A DNA stretch of 64,000 bases from Prochlorococcus sp. scB241_528O2 (GTDB taxonomy: Bacteria > Cyanobacteriota > Cyanobacteriia > PCC-6307 > Cyanobiaceae). Under the pieces are notes generated by a model, which was given only the letters and a program-made list of their open reading frames with translations, had not been told where the DNA came from and ran no database searches. Where the stretch lies: assembly GCA_000634115.1 (NCBI GenBank), contig JFLJ01000175.1, positions 1-64,000 on the forward strand, written 5' to 3'. Both the position numbers and the translations under genes were made by a program. Shown piece after piece: positions 18,156-27,337 of this stretch (its first letter is position 1; each line of letters opens with the position of its first letter).

Positions 18156-18830
18156 ATGTGTCTTAAAAATAAATCAATAGTGGTTTTATTATCGGGAGGA
18201 TTAGATTCTTCTACCGTTACTGGTATCGCAAAAAAATTCGAAGCTAAAATTTTTGGCCTTTCATTTGACTACGGTCAACGTCATAAAAAAGAATTAAATT
18301 CTGCATCAATAGTTGCAAAACACTTTGATATAGAGGAATTTAAAATTATTAAGCTTGACTTATCTTTATGGGGAGGATCTTCATTAACTGATACTCAAAA
18401 AAATATTCCTACAGAGGGAGTTAAAACTAATAAAATTCCTAATACTTATGTTCCTGGAAGAAATACTATATTCATTTCCGTCGCACTAAGTTACGCGGAG
18501 GCAATAAATGCTGATTTTATAGGATTAGGAGTTAATGCACTGGATTATTCTGGTTATCCTGATTGCAGGCCTGACTATATTAAAAAATTTCAAGAATTAG
18601 CAGATCTATCTAACAAAAGAGGAAGAGAAAATAACCCAATAAAACTTTGGACACCTTTATTAGATTTAAATAAAGAAGAAATTATTCAATTAGCTTTAGA
18701 TAATCATGTACCTTTAGAAAAAACATGGAGTTGTTATTTAGGCAATTCAAAACCATGCGGAAAGTGTGATAGTTGCAGAATTAGAAATACCGCTTATAAA
18801 AAATGGCTCAATAAAAAAAATAAACAATGA
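18156..18830 (+). CDS. queC: 7-cyano-7-deazaguanine (preQ0) synthase
   Basis: 224 aa. ATP-dependent conversion of CDG to preQ0. The PP-loop ATPase motif is VVLLSGGLDSST near residue 10. GLSFDYGQRH and YVPGRNTIFISVALSYAEA are family signatures, and a C-terminal zinc site is formed by Cys residues in WSCYLGNSKPCGKCDSCR. It follows queE by 6 nt. Its last codons overlap the pabB start by 4 nt, which suggests translational coupling. Confidence 0.96.
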   Translation: MCLKNKSIVVLLSGGLDSSTVTGIAKKFEAKIFGLSFDYGQRHKKELNSASIVAKHFDIEEFKIIKLDLSLWGGSSLTDTQKNIPTEGVKTNKIPNTYVPGRNTIFISVALSYAEAINADFIGLGVNALDYSGYPDCRPDYIKKFQELADLSNKRGRENNPIKLWTPLLDLNKEEIIQLALDNHVPLEKTWSCYLGNSKPCGKCDSCRIRNTAYKKWLNKKNKQ

Positions 18831-20143
18831 AAATCAAAAAAATACTTTTAAATAAATGGATAGATCCAGCATTGATTACACATCATCTGGCAAAAAAATT
18901 TGGAGATGAAGGATTAGCATGGCTAGACAGTGATGGTAAAGATAATGGCGAATGGTCAATAATAGGGATAAAACCTAAAAAAATAATCCAATCACGAGAT
19001 ACAAATAACTTAGATAAAAATAATAATCCCTTTAACAATTTAAAAGATATTAATGAAGGATTTTGGATTGGATGGTTAAGTTATGAAGCTGCGGTATATG
19101 TTGAACCAAAAAACCCATGGAGAAAATCTGAAATGGCAACTTTATGGATTGCATCATATGATCCAATCATTAAATGCAATTTAATAAAAAAAGAAATAAT
19201 TATTGAAGGTACCAACCTAGATGAAGTGATGAATTATAAAAATACAATCATTAAAATAGATACATTAGAAGAAAATATTATTAAAACTAATTTGAATTTT
19301 GATTTTTCAAAAATTAACTTGGACGAAATGGCTGAAAAATTTCAAAAAAATATTTTAGAATTGAAAAAACTAATTTCTTTAGGGGATTTATTTCAAGCAA
19401 ACCTAACAACTAAATGCGAAATTGAATCTTCCAAAAACTATAGTCCCCTAGATATTTACTTTAAAATCAGAAGGAAATTAAGAGCTCCCTTTGGAGGAAT
19501 AATATTAAATAATAATGATAATTATAAAGAGGCGGTATTATCTACCTCGCCGGAAAGATTTATAAAAATAGATAATAAAAATTTTGTAGAATCAAGACCT
19601 ATCAAAGGAACTAGATCCAGAGATAAGGATTTACATCAGGACGCACTTAATGCTATCGATTTAATAACGAACGAAAAAGATAGAGCCGAAAATATTATGA
19701 TTGTTGATCTAATAAGAAATGATTTAAGTAAAGTTTGCGAAACAGGAAGCATTATGGTGCCAGAAATATTAAAACTTGAAAGTTTCTTAAAAGTTCATCA
19801 TCTAACTTCAGTAATCAGAGGCAAATTAAAAAAAAACAAGAACTGGCTTGATTTACTAAAAGCTTGTTGGCCTGGAGGTTCTATAACTGGAGCGCCTAAA
19901 TTAAGATCATGTCAGAGACTTTTTGAATTAGAAGAATGTGAACGCGGACCATACTGTGGCTCATTTTTGAAGCTTGACTGGAATGGAGAGTTTGACAGCA
20001 ATATACTAATAAGATCATTTTTAATTAAAGACAAAAAAATAAATATATATGCTGGTTGCGGAATTGTAACTGACTCTAATCCTGAAGAGGAAACCAATGA
20101 ACTTAAGTGGAAACTTTTACCATTAATTGATGCTTTAAAATGA
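18827..20143 (+). CDS. pabB: Aminodeoxychorismate synthase component I / chorismate-binding enzyme
   Basis: 438 aa. Likely converts chorismate plus ammonia to 4-amino-4-deoxychorismate for folate. Chorismate-binding signatures are LISLGDLFQANLT, STSPERFI, ESRPIKGTRSRD, RAENIMIVDLIRNDL and WPGGSITGAPK, then YCGSFLKLDWNGEFDSNI near the C-terminus. No fused glutamine amidotransferase domain is present. PabB rather than TrpE is preferred because a class IV aminotransferase (likely lyase) follows with a 4-nt overlap. Start ATG 18827 overlaps the queC stop. Confidence 0.88.
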   Translation: MKIKKILLNKWIDPALITHHLAKKFGDEGLAWLDSDGKDNGEWSIIGIKPKKIIQSRDTNNLDKNNNPFNNLKDINEGFWIGWLSYEAAVYVEPKNPWRKSEMATLWIASYDPIIKCNLIKKEIIIEGTNLDEVMNYKNTIIKIDTLEENIIKTNLNFDFSKINLDEMAEKFQKNILELKKLISLGDLFQANLTTKCEIESSKNYSPLDIYFKIRRKLRAPFGGIILNNNDNYKEAVLSTSPERFIKIDNKNFVESRPIKGTRSRDKDLHQDALNAIDLITNEKDRAENIMIVDLIRNDLSKVCETGSIMVPEILKLESFLKVHHLTSVIRGKLKKNKNWLDLLKACWPGGSITGAPKLRSCQRLFELEECERGPYCGSFLKLDWNGEFDSNILIRSFLIKDKKINIYAGCGIVTDSNPEEETNELKWKLLPLIDALK

Positions 20144-20967
20144 TAGAAACATTAGGCTGGTACAAGGATCAATGGTTAAATATTGATAGAATATTTATTG
20201 CTGCTAATAATAGAGGATTAAAATTTGGTGATGGAATATTTGAAACCATTTTGATAAAGCAAAATATACCTGTTCTTTTTGATGAACATCTGAAAAGGTT
20301 AGAAAAAAGTAGCAAAATTTTAAATATTAATCTCAAAATAAATAAATTAACCTTGAAAAAACTTATTAATGATGGAATTAGAAAGTTATCGCTTAATAAT
20401 GATCAATTTGGTTCAGTAAGAATAAACTATAGTCGAGGAACTAATGAAGGTCGAACACTAACAATTGATAGCACTTTAGAGACAAAAGATTTAGATAATT
20501 TATGGCTTGAGTTCTATAGAATAAAACCAAATTTCAATCCGATAAGCGTTTTTATTAGTCAAACGGAAAAAATAAATGAATTCAGTCTTATAAGTAAATG
20601 CAAAACTTTTTCATATAATCAGGCAATACAAGTTTTGTCAGAGGCTAATGAAAAATCATTTGATGATTCTATCCTGTTGAATACGTCAGGTGAACTTTGT
20701 TGTGGAAGTACATTTAATCTTCTAATCAAAAGAAATAATCAATGGATAACACCTAGAAAAGAAAGCGGGTGTTTAGAGGGTATTATGGTTTCTAAAGCTT
20801 TGAAATTGAAAATTGTAAAAGAAGAATTAATTTCTCCAGAATTTCAAAATGATGACATAATAGTTGCAATAAATAGCTTATCTTGCAGACAAATTAATCA
20901 AGTTAATGATTTAAAGCTTAAATCCAAATTCAATCCAATTTACTTTTGGGATTTATTATATAGTTGA
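20140..20967 (+). CDS. pabC: Aminotransferase class IV, probable 4-amino-4-deoxychorismate lyase
   Basis: 275 aa. Fold-type IV PLP enzyme; from context it probably releases pyruvate from ADC to give 4-aminobenzoate. Visible motifs are NRGLKFGDGIFETI (N-terminal), KCKTFSYNQAIQVL with the likely PLP lysine, DDSILLNTSGELCCGSTFNL and PRKESGCLEGIMV. It overlaps pabB by 4 nt. Its 3' end overlaps the convergent cobA gene by 28 nt. A branched-chain or D-amino acid aminotransferase role cannot be excluded by sequence alone. Confidence 0.83.
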   Translation: MIETLGWYKDQWLNIDRIFIAANNRGLKFGDGIFETILIKQNIPVLFDEHLKRLEKSSKILNINLKINKLTLKKLINDGIRKLSLNNDQFGSVRINYSRGTNEGRTLTIDSTLETKDLDNLWLEFYRIKPNFNPISVFISQTEKINEFSLISKCKTFSYNQAIQVLSEANEKSFDDSILLNTSGELCCGSTFNLLIKRNNQWITPRKESGCLEGIMVSKALKLKIVKEELISPEFQNDDIIVAINSLSCRQINQVNDLKLKSKFNPIYFWDLLYS

Positions 20968-21755
20968 ACTTTATAAATATCTGATAAATAGACATCAGAT
21001 GCTTTAGTTATGTTGTTATTAACCTTAAATTCAACAATTTTTCCAATAATGATGATTGATGGAGCTAAAAACTCTTTATCTTTTATTTTATCTGAGAGAT
21101 TATCTAATTTCTCTATAAAACATTTTTGATTTTTCAATGTAGCTTCTTGAATTACAGCACATTTAGTATTCTTAGATAAACCACCTAAAATTAATTCTTC
21201 GACTATAAATTCAATATTTTTTATACCCATAAAAATAACTAAGCTATCTGAAGATTTAGCTAAATCTCTCCAATTGACACTCCTTTTTTCTTTATCAACA
21301 TGCTCATGCCCAGTTACGAAAGTTACAGAACTCGCCGCATCTCTATGGGTTAGTGGAATACCAAAATATGATGGAGCAGCTATACCAGAAGTTATACCAG
21401 GAACAATTTCAACTGAAACTCCATTTTTTTCTAAAAACGATACTTCTTCTCCACCCCTTGAAAAAACAAAAGGATCTCCCCCTTTAAGCCTTACAACATT
21501 TTTACCTTCTTTTGCTAATTTCAAAATAAGAGCATTTGTTTCAGCCTGAGGAACAGAGCACTTCCCACCTCTTTTCCCGACATGGAAAATTTCAGTATTT
21601 TTTCCTGCCTTTTTTGTTATTTCATCAGGGATTAAAGCATCATGCACTAACGCATCACAATTTTTTATTAGGCGTAAAGCTTTTAAAGTTAATAGCTCAG
21701 GGTCACCAGGACCTGCTCCAACTAAATAAACAATGCCGGGCACAATAATCTCCAT
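20940..21755 (-). CDS. cobA: Uroporphyrinogen-III C-methyltransferase
   Basis: About 271 aa from ATG 21755 (MEIIVPGIVYLVGAGPGD); a TTG at 21761 is an alternative. Methylates uroporphyrinogen III at C-2 and C-7 to precorrin-2, feeding siroheme and cobalamin. Family signatures are VGAGPGDPELLTLKALR, VRLKGGDPFVFSRGGEE, EIVPGITSGIAAP and FVTGHEH. No siroheme synthase (CysG) domains are fused, so it is a stand-alone SUMT. It is convergent with pabC and divergent from the MFS gene across 30 nt. Confidence 0.95.
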   Translation of the reverse strand: MEIIVPGIVYLVGAGPGDPELLTLKALRLIKNCDALVHDALIPDEITKKAGKNTEIFHVGKRGGKCSVPQAETNALILKLAKEGKNVVRLKGGDPFVFSRGGEEVSFLEKNGVSVEIVPGITSGIAAPSYFGIPLTHRDAASSVTFVTGHEHVDKEKRSVNWRDLAKSSDSLVIFMGIKNIEFIVEELILGGLSKNTKCAVIQEATLKNQKCFIEKLDNLSDKIKDKEFLAPSIIIIGKIVEFKVNNNITKASDVYLSDIYKVQLYNKSQK

Positions 21756-21785
21756 TAACAAGTATGGTAGTAGAAGTTAATAGAA

Positions 21786-23069
21786 ATGAAGGTAAATATT
21801 GTGAAAGAAAGTTTATTGAAACCAAACAAAAAATTTACTCTCCTGAGTGCTTTTGTCACTCTTCTGAATGATCGATTAAGTGAAAGTATTCTTTTACCCA
21901 TTTTACCGTCTTTTGTTTTACTTTTTGACTCTAAAGCAAGTACATATGGCTTATTATCATGCACTTACCAATTGGCTCAATTTACAGCTTCTCCTTTCAT
22001 AGGACTTATGAGTGATAGATATGGCAGAAGACCTGTAACTCTTTTTTGTATTACTGGTTCAGTAATAGGTATATCAATATTATCCTTTACGGTTCTTTTT
22101 AATTGGTCAAATTCAATCGCATCTATCCCTTTATTTTTATTATTCCTAGCAAGACTTATTGACGGATTAAGCGGAGGAACTGCAGCTACTGCAACAACAA
22201 TCCTTGCTGATATTTCAAGTCCTGAAAAAAGAGCAAAAACATTTGGCCTGATTGGTGTAGCTTTTGGTTTAAGTTTTTTCTTAGGAAATATTTTCGTTGT
22301 AATTTTTGCAAAAAATACAAATAATAATTTTATAATTCCAGTCTTGATAGCCTCAATCATTCCAATAATAAATTTCATCCTTGTATTTTTTTACCTACCA
22401 GAAACCAAGCCTAATAATGACTCAAATAAATCAAAAACTATTTTTAAAAACCCCATAAAACAACTATTTGCAGTTTTCAAGGAAGAAAAGATTAGAAAAT
22501 TATCATTAGCATTTTTTATCTATTTTATTGCTTTTACTGGATTAACAAATATCCTAATATTTTTCCTTCAAGAATCTTTAGGCTGGACAACCAAAGCATC
22601 AAGTGGAACTCTTGTGGTAGTAGGAATTATAGCCATTATTGTTCAAGGAGTACTTATTGGGCCTCTTGTAAAGCAATTCGGAGAAATGAGATTAACTCTT
22701 ATGGGATCAGGCTTCATTCTTGTAGCATGTTCACTTTTAATAACTGCTCCAAAAGAAAATGCGACAATTAATATTTATTTAGCTGTTTCATTTTTAGCAG
22801 TTGGGGCCGGTTTAATTACACCTACCCTAAGAGCACTAATATCAAAGAAATTAGACGATGATAAACAAGGATCAATTCTAAGTAACCTGCAAGGTCTACA
22901 GAGTCTTGGGGGGGTTTTAGGAATAGCAATGGCTGGGAGAGTTTATGATAGCTTTGGACCTAAATCCCCTTTCATTGCTGGTTCCATTATCTTAATTTTC
23001 ATGATATACCTCATTGCAGAAGGTAAAAATAATAATTCCTTTAATCATCAAAAATCAAAAGTATCTTAA
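21786..23069 (+). CDS. Major facilitator superfamily transporter, drug/H+ antiporter-like
   Basis: 427 aa with about 12 hydrophobic segments. The MFS inter-helix loop signature is GLMSDRYGRRPVTL near residue 75, and an antiporter-like glycine-rich helix is RLIDGLSGGTAATATTIL. The central cytoplasmic loop is short and Lys-rich (PNNDSNKSKTIFKNPIKQ). The second half repeats the pattern with a degenerate loop (GPLVKQFGEMR). It resembles tetracycline/multidrug exporters of the DHA1 class, but the substrate is unknown. Its stop overlaps the ppk1 ATG by 1 nt (TAATG), so the two are likely co-translated. Confidence 0.88.
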   Translation: MKVNIVKESLLKPNKKFTLLSAFVTLLNDRLSESILLPILPSFVLLFDSKASTYGLLSCTYQLAQFTASPFIGLMSDRYGRRPVTLFCITGSVIGISILSFTVLFNWSNSIASIPLFLLFLARLIDGLSGGTAATATTILADISSPEKRAKTFGLIGVAFGLSFFLGNIFVVIFAKNTNNNFIIPVLIASIIPIINFILVFFYLPETKPNNDSNKSKTIFKNPIKQLFAVFKEEKIRKLSLAFFIYFIAFTGLTNILIFFLQESLGWTTKASSGTLVVVGIIAIIVQGVLIGPLVKQFGEMRLTLMGSGFILVACSLLITAPKENATINIYLAVSFLAVGAGLITPTLRALISKKLDDDKQGSILSNLQGLQSLGGVLGIAMAGRVYDSFGPKSPFIAGSIILIFMIYLIAEGKNNNSFNHQKSKVS

Positions 23070-25147
23070 TGAAAAACCTATCTGATAATTTTATTAATAG
23101 AGAATTAAGTTGGATCGAATTCAATAAAAGAGTTCTACTAACTGGCATGGAAAAAGAGTACAAAATCCTAGATAAAGTAAAATTTTGCTCAATTTTTAGT
23201 AATAATCTTGACGAATTTTTTATGGTAAGGGTAGCTTCTTTAAAAGCTCAAGTTGAAGCAGGCATTAACAAAAAAAGCATTGATGGACTTACACCTAAAG
23301 AGCAATTAAAGAAAATCAATAAAGAAGTAAAAAATTTAACTAATCTTCAAGAAAACTATGTAAATAATGAATTAAATAATGAACTAAAAAAAGAAGGTAT
23401 AGTTTTAAAAAAATATAAGGATCTTAGTGAAAATCAAAAGAATTGGTGTAATAACTTCTTCAGTTCATCTATATTTCCTTTACTAACTCCATTAGTTGTT
23501 GATCCTGCACATCCTTTTCCATTTATAAGTAATTTAAGTCTCAACATAGCTGCTTTAATAAGGAATAACGAGAATTCTAAAAATCAGTTTGTCAGAATAA
23601 AAATACCTACAAAAAATATCAATCGATTTCTACAAATTCCTAATGAAATTATTGAAATTAATAATGAAAGTTACCACTTTTTCATAAGTGTTGAAGATTT
23701 GATTGCGAATAATATAAACTCTCTATTTAATGGAATGGAATGTATAAATTACTCATTTTTTAGAGTGACAAGAGATGCAGATTTAGAATTAAAAGAACTT
23801 GAAGCTGATGATCTTCTTTTAGCAGTTGAACAAAGTTTGCAGAAGAGAAGATTAGGTGGAGACGTAGTTAGATTAGAAGTTGAATCAGATATACCAGAAA
23901 ACATTCTAAAATTACTCATTGAAAGTATCTCAATACAAGAGGAATATATTTACTTTTGCAAAAGTTTATTAGGCCTTGACGATTTAAATCAGCTGACAAA
24001 AATTAATAGAGAAGATTTAAAAGAAAATCTACTAATTGGGAAAACACACCCGCAATTAAAAAATTTAGATTCGCATTCGAACAATAAATTGAATTCTATT
24101 TTCAATGTACTCAGAAAAAAAGATGTTCTCCTTCATCATCCATATGACTTATTTAAAACTTCAGTTGAAGAATTCATAAATAGAGCCGCTGATGATCCAC
24201 TTGTTATGGCCATAAAGATAACTTTATATAGAGTATCAAAGGATTCGCCTATTATCGCAGCTTTAATGAGAGCTGCAGAAAATGGCAAAGAGGTAATGAC
24301 TCTTGTTGAACTCAAAGCAAGATTTGATGAAGATAATAATATTCAATGGGCAAAGCAATTGGAACAAGCTGGAATTCATGTTGTGTATGGAATTATAGGA
24401 TTTAAAACACATACAAAAATAGCTTTAATAGTTCGAAAAGAAAAAGGAAGTTTAAGAAATTATTTTCATATTGGAACAGGTAATTATAATTCTAATACTT
24501 CTAGGTTTTATACAGATTTAGGATTACTTTCAACAGACCCCGATATTGCATCAGATTTACTTGAATTATTTAACTACTTATCAGGATTTTCTAAACAAAA
24601 GTCTTATCAAAAATTGTTAGTATCTCCATCCTCCATGAGAGAAAAATTTATATTTCTCATAAAAAGAGAAATTAAACATGCTGAGGAAGGTAAAAAAGCT
24701 GAGATAATTGCAAAAATGAATTCTTTAGTGGACCCGGAAATTATTCAACTACTTTATTTCGCTTCTCAATCAGGTGTAAAAATTACTCTCATCATAAGAG
24801 GGATTTGTTGCTTATATCCACAAAGAGAGAATTTAAGTAAAAATATTGAAGTCATAAGCATTATTGGACATTTTCTTGAGCACTCAAGAATTTTCTGGTT
24901 TTATAATGATGATAAAAATGAGGTTTTTATTGGGAGTGCCGATTGGATGAAAAGAAACCTTGATAGAAGGATAGAGGCTATTACTCCAATAGAAGATTCA
25001 AAATTAAAATCACAACTATACTCACTTTTACAAACATACATTAAGGATGATTATTTTTCATGGAGAATGAAGGAGGATGGCTCTTACGAAAAATTTGCAT
25101 TTAACTCTACTATTAATAGATCCCAAATTGAGCTAATAAATAAATGA
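23069..25147 (+). CDS. ppk1: Polyphosphate kinase 1
   Basis: 692 aa. Reversibly polymerises the gamma phosphate of ATP into polyphosphate. The N-terminal domain opens with FINRELSWIEFNKRVL and FSNNLDEFFMVRVA. The head domain has HHPYDLF. The two phospholipase-D-like catalytic domains contain VELKARFDEDNNIQWAKQLE, GFKTHTKIALIVR with the autophosphorylated His, and FHIGTGNYNSNTSRFYTD. The C-terminus has FIGSADWMKRNLDRRIEA. It overlaps the preceding MFS gene by 1 nt. Confidence 0.97.
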   Translation: MKNLSDNFINRELSWIEFNKRVLLTGMEKEYKILDKVKFCSIFSNNLDEFFMVRVASLKAQVEAGINKKSIDGLTPKEQLKKINKEVKNLTNLQENYVNNELNNELKKEGIVLKKYKDLSENQKNWCNNFFSSSIFPLLTPLVVDPAHPFPFISNLSLNIAALIRNNENSKNQFVRIKIPTKNINRFLQIPNEIIEINNESYHFFISVEDLIANNINSLFNGMECINYSFFRVTRDADLELKELEADDLLLAVEQSLQKRRLGGDVVRLEVESDIPENILKLLIESISIQEEYIYFCKSLLGLDDLNQLTKINREDLKENLLIGKTHPQLKNLDSHSNNKLNSIFNVLRKKDVLLHHPYDLFKTSVEEFINRAADDPLVMAIKITLYRVSKDSPIIAALMRAAENGKEVMTLVELKARFDEDNNIQWAKQLEQAGIHVVYGIIGFKTHTKIALIVRKEKGSLRNYFHIGTGNYNSNTSRFYTDLGLLSTDPDIASDLLELFNYLSGFSKQKSYQKLLVSPSSMREKFIFLIKREIKHAEEGKKAEIIAKMNSLVDPEIIQLLYFASQSGVKITLIIRGICCLYPQRENLSKNIEVISIIGHFLEHSRIFWFYNDDKNEVFIGSADWMKRNLDRRIEAITPIEDSKLKSQLYSLLQTYIKDDYFSWRMKEDGSYEKFAFNSTINRSQIELINK

Positions 25148-25341
25148 CACAAATATTGATTTTTATAACATTTAAAAAAAATACTTAATATTTTAAAAAT
25201 TTTTATATTTTACAAATCCCAATCGTATCAATCGATTTCAAGAAATTTAGGAAAAAAAAGATTTTTTTGTCTTTAAAGTTTCAACGTAAATATAGTTTTT
25301 ATTTCAATTTCAGTGCTAGTTTTTTAAAAAATCCATTATTT

Positions 25342-25347
25342 AGGAGG
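25342..25347 (+). promoter_or_regulatory. Strong Shine-Dalgarno AGGAGG before the sigma factor gene
   Basis: A full AGGAGG lies 8 nt before ATG 25356 and favours that start over the GTG at 25353. Most genes in this window have weak or no visible Shine-Dalgarno sequence, so a perfect one here stands out. Confidence 0.7.
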
Positions 25348-25355
25348 CCAGGGTG

Positions 25356-26687
25356 ATGGGGATCCCTCTGGAGTCTGCAAAGAGCTTTTCAAATAATATT
25401 GATGAGCCTAGATTACCAAACACTGCGGGTAATTCTCGCAAAACAAAACCAGATTTAACAAAATCTTTCAATAGTTCTTCAAAAAATAACTTAGAGAAAG
25501 CTAAGTTACCTAAGACAAGGAATGAATTGAGGGATAAAAAATCCAGCTCAACATCTAAACAAAACCAAAAAAGATCAACGCGATTTGTAACTGATTCTAT
25601 TGGGTATTACCTTTCTAGCATTGGAAGAGTTCCATTATTAACTGGAGAAGATGAAATTGATCTAGCAAAAAAAGTTCAAACCTTAAAAACCCTGATTAAA
25701 GAAGTAACAGAAAACAATGAACTATCTGAAGCATTAGCTCTTAAAAGTGATTTTAATGTTAAAGAAAATATAAGCGCTAAAGAGAATGAAGAGATAACTG
25801 ATCCAAAAAAATCCTTTAAACATGATTTACAGGAAAGTATTTATGGAGGTAAAGAAAACTTTAGTAAAATAGAAAGTCAATCAAAAAATAGTTTTGCAAA
25901 ATTAATTTCCTGCCTTGAAAGGTATTTTAAAAACTGTGACAAACATGATGAATGGAAACAATTAAAAAGAGGTTTAAGAGCTAGAGACAAAATGATGGAA
26001 GCTAATCTAAGACTAGTTGTATCAGTAGCAAAGAAATATCAAAACCAAGGATTAGAACTACTAGATTTAATACAAGAAGGAACGATTGGTCTTGAAAGAG
26101 CTGTAGATAAGTTTGACCCAAAAATGGGATATAAATTTTCTACTTACGCCTATTGGTGGATTAGACAAGGAATGACAAGAGCAATAGATAATAGCGCTAG
26201 AACTATAAGATTACCAATTCACATTAGTGAAAAACTATCAAAAATGAGGCGAATTTCTAGAGACTTATCTCATCAACTAGGCAGACAGCCAAGCAGGTTA
26301 GAAATGGCAATGGCAATGGGAATTGAACAAAAGGATTTAGAGGACTTAATTTCCCAAAGTGCTCCTTGTGCATCCCTAGATGCTCATGCAAGAGGAGAAG
26401 AAGATAGAAGTACTCTTGGGGAACTAATTCCTGACCCTAATAGCGAAGATCCTATGGAAGGAATGGATCGATCTATTCTTAGAGAACATTTAAGCAGTTG
26501 GCTCGCGCAATTAAATGAAAGAGAACAAGAAATTATGAAAAAAAGATTTGGCTTAGATGGAACGGAAGAATCCACTCTTGCAGCAATAGGTAAAGATATT
26601 GGTGTATCTAGAGAAAGAGTCAGGCAATTAGAAGCAAAAGCCTTAAAAAGGCTTAGAATGATGTCAAATTATGATAAGGCAGCCTAA
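25356..26687 (+). CDS. RNA polymerase sigma factor, RpoD/SigA family (group 2)
   Basis: 443 aa. Region 1.2 is DSIGYYLSSIGRVPLLTGEDE (about residues 80-100). Regions 2.1-2.4 carry RDKMMEANLRLVVSVAKKYQ and YAYWWIRQGMTRAIDN, and region 4.2 has GVSRERVRQLEAKALKRLR. The first ~75 residues are a Ser/Lys/Asn-rich tail without similarity I recognise. About 100 residues between regions 1.2 and 2.1 form a variable insert rich in Lys/Glu. No long acidic region 1.1 is seen, which favours a group 2 (alternative) factor over the primary one. The 205-nt A+T-rich upstream gap is among the longest here. Confidence 0.9.
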   Translation: MGIPLESAKSFSNNIDEPRLPNTAGNSRKTKPDLTKSFNSSSKNNLEKAKLPKTRNELRDKKSSSTSKQNQKRSTRFVTDSIGYYLSSIGRVPLLTGEDEIDLAKKVQTLKTLIKEVTENNELSEALALKSDFNVKENISAKENEEITDPKKSFKHDLQESIYGGKENFSKIESQSKNSFAKLISCLERYFKNCDKHDEWKQLKRGLRARDKMMEANLRLVVSVAKKYQNQGLELLDLIQEGTIGLERAVDKFDPKMGYKFSTYAYWWIRQGMTRAIDNSARTIRLPIHISEKLSKMRRISRDLSHQLGRQPSRLEMAMAMGIEQKDLEDLISQSAPCASLDAHARGEEDRSTLGELIPDPNSEDPMEGMDRSILREHLSSWLAQLNEREQEIMKKRFGLDGTEESTLAAIGKDIGVSRERVRQLEAKALKRLRMMSNYDKAA

Positions 26688-26692
26688 CTAAA

Positions 26693-27337
26693 TTGTTAAA
26701 AGTTTTTGTAATTTGTATTTATATATTTTCAATATTTTTCTTATCATCAATCTTTGAAAAAGATAAACCTAATGATAATAATGAAATCAAGAGGAAAATA
26801 ATACATATTGGGATAGGGCCTTTAATACCAATTGCACAATTACTAAAAATTGATCAAAATTCAGCTCTTTTTTTTACAGGAATTATTACATGCCTGGTTC
26901 TAATAAATTACAACTATAAAATATTTCCATCAATTGAAGATGTTGATAGAAAAAGTTTTGGAACATTATTTTATTGTTTTAGTTTATTTATTTTAATTTT
27001 TCTTTTCTGGGATAAAGATCCTTATTCATTAATTACTGGATTTTTTATAATGACTTTCGGAGATGGCCTAGCAGGTTTAATAGGCAAAAACACGAACTCA
27101 AGGAGTTGGATTTTGTTTAAACAAAAAAAATCTTTCTTTGGGACTATAACAATGTTTTTAACAAGCTTGATAGTAATTTCAATAATAGGATATGCCCAAA
27201 ATAATAATTTTAATTTAAATTATTTTACAATAGCTTTTATTGCCACTCTACTTGAACAGTTTAGTATTTTAGGCATAGATAATTTCATAGTTCCAATCTC
27301 ATCAGCGTTATGTTTTAATTTCTTTGTGTCTAATTAA
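26693..27337 (+). CDS. Dolichol/phytol kinase-like membrane protein
   Basis: 214 aa from a TTG at 26693; a stop at 26675 blocks any useful upstream start. About six hydrophobic segments are visible. CTP-dependent prenol kinase (VTE5/VTE6/SEC59-like) signatures are KRKIIHIGIGPLIP near residue 32, FGDGLAGLIGK near residue 122 and KQKKSFFGTITMF near residue 143. In oxygenic phototrophs such enzymes phosphorylate phytol recovered from chlorophyll for tocopherol or chlorophyll re-use. It is 5 nt after the sigma factor gene and overlaps aroF/G by 8 nt, tail to tail. Confidence 0.82.
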   Translation: MLKVFVICIYIFSIFFLSSIFEKDKPNDNNEIKRKIIHIGIGPLIPIAQLLKIDQNSALFFTGIITCLVLINYNYKIFPSIEDVDRKSFGTLFYCFSLFILIFLFWDKDPYSLITGFFIMTFGDGLAGLIGKNTNSRSWILFKQKKSFFGTITMFLTSLIVISIIGYAQNNNFNLNYFTIAFIATLLEQFSILGIDNFIVPISSALCFNFFVSN

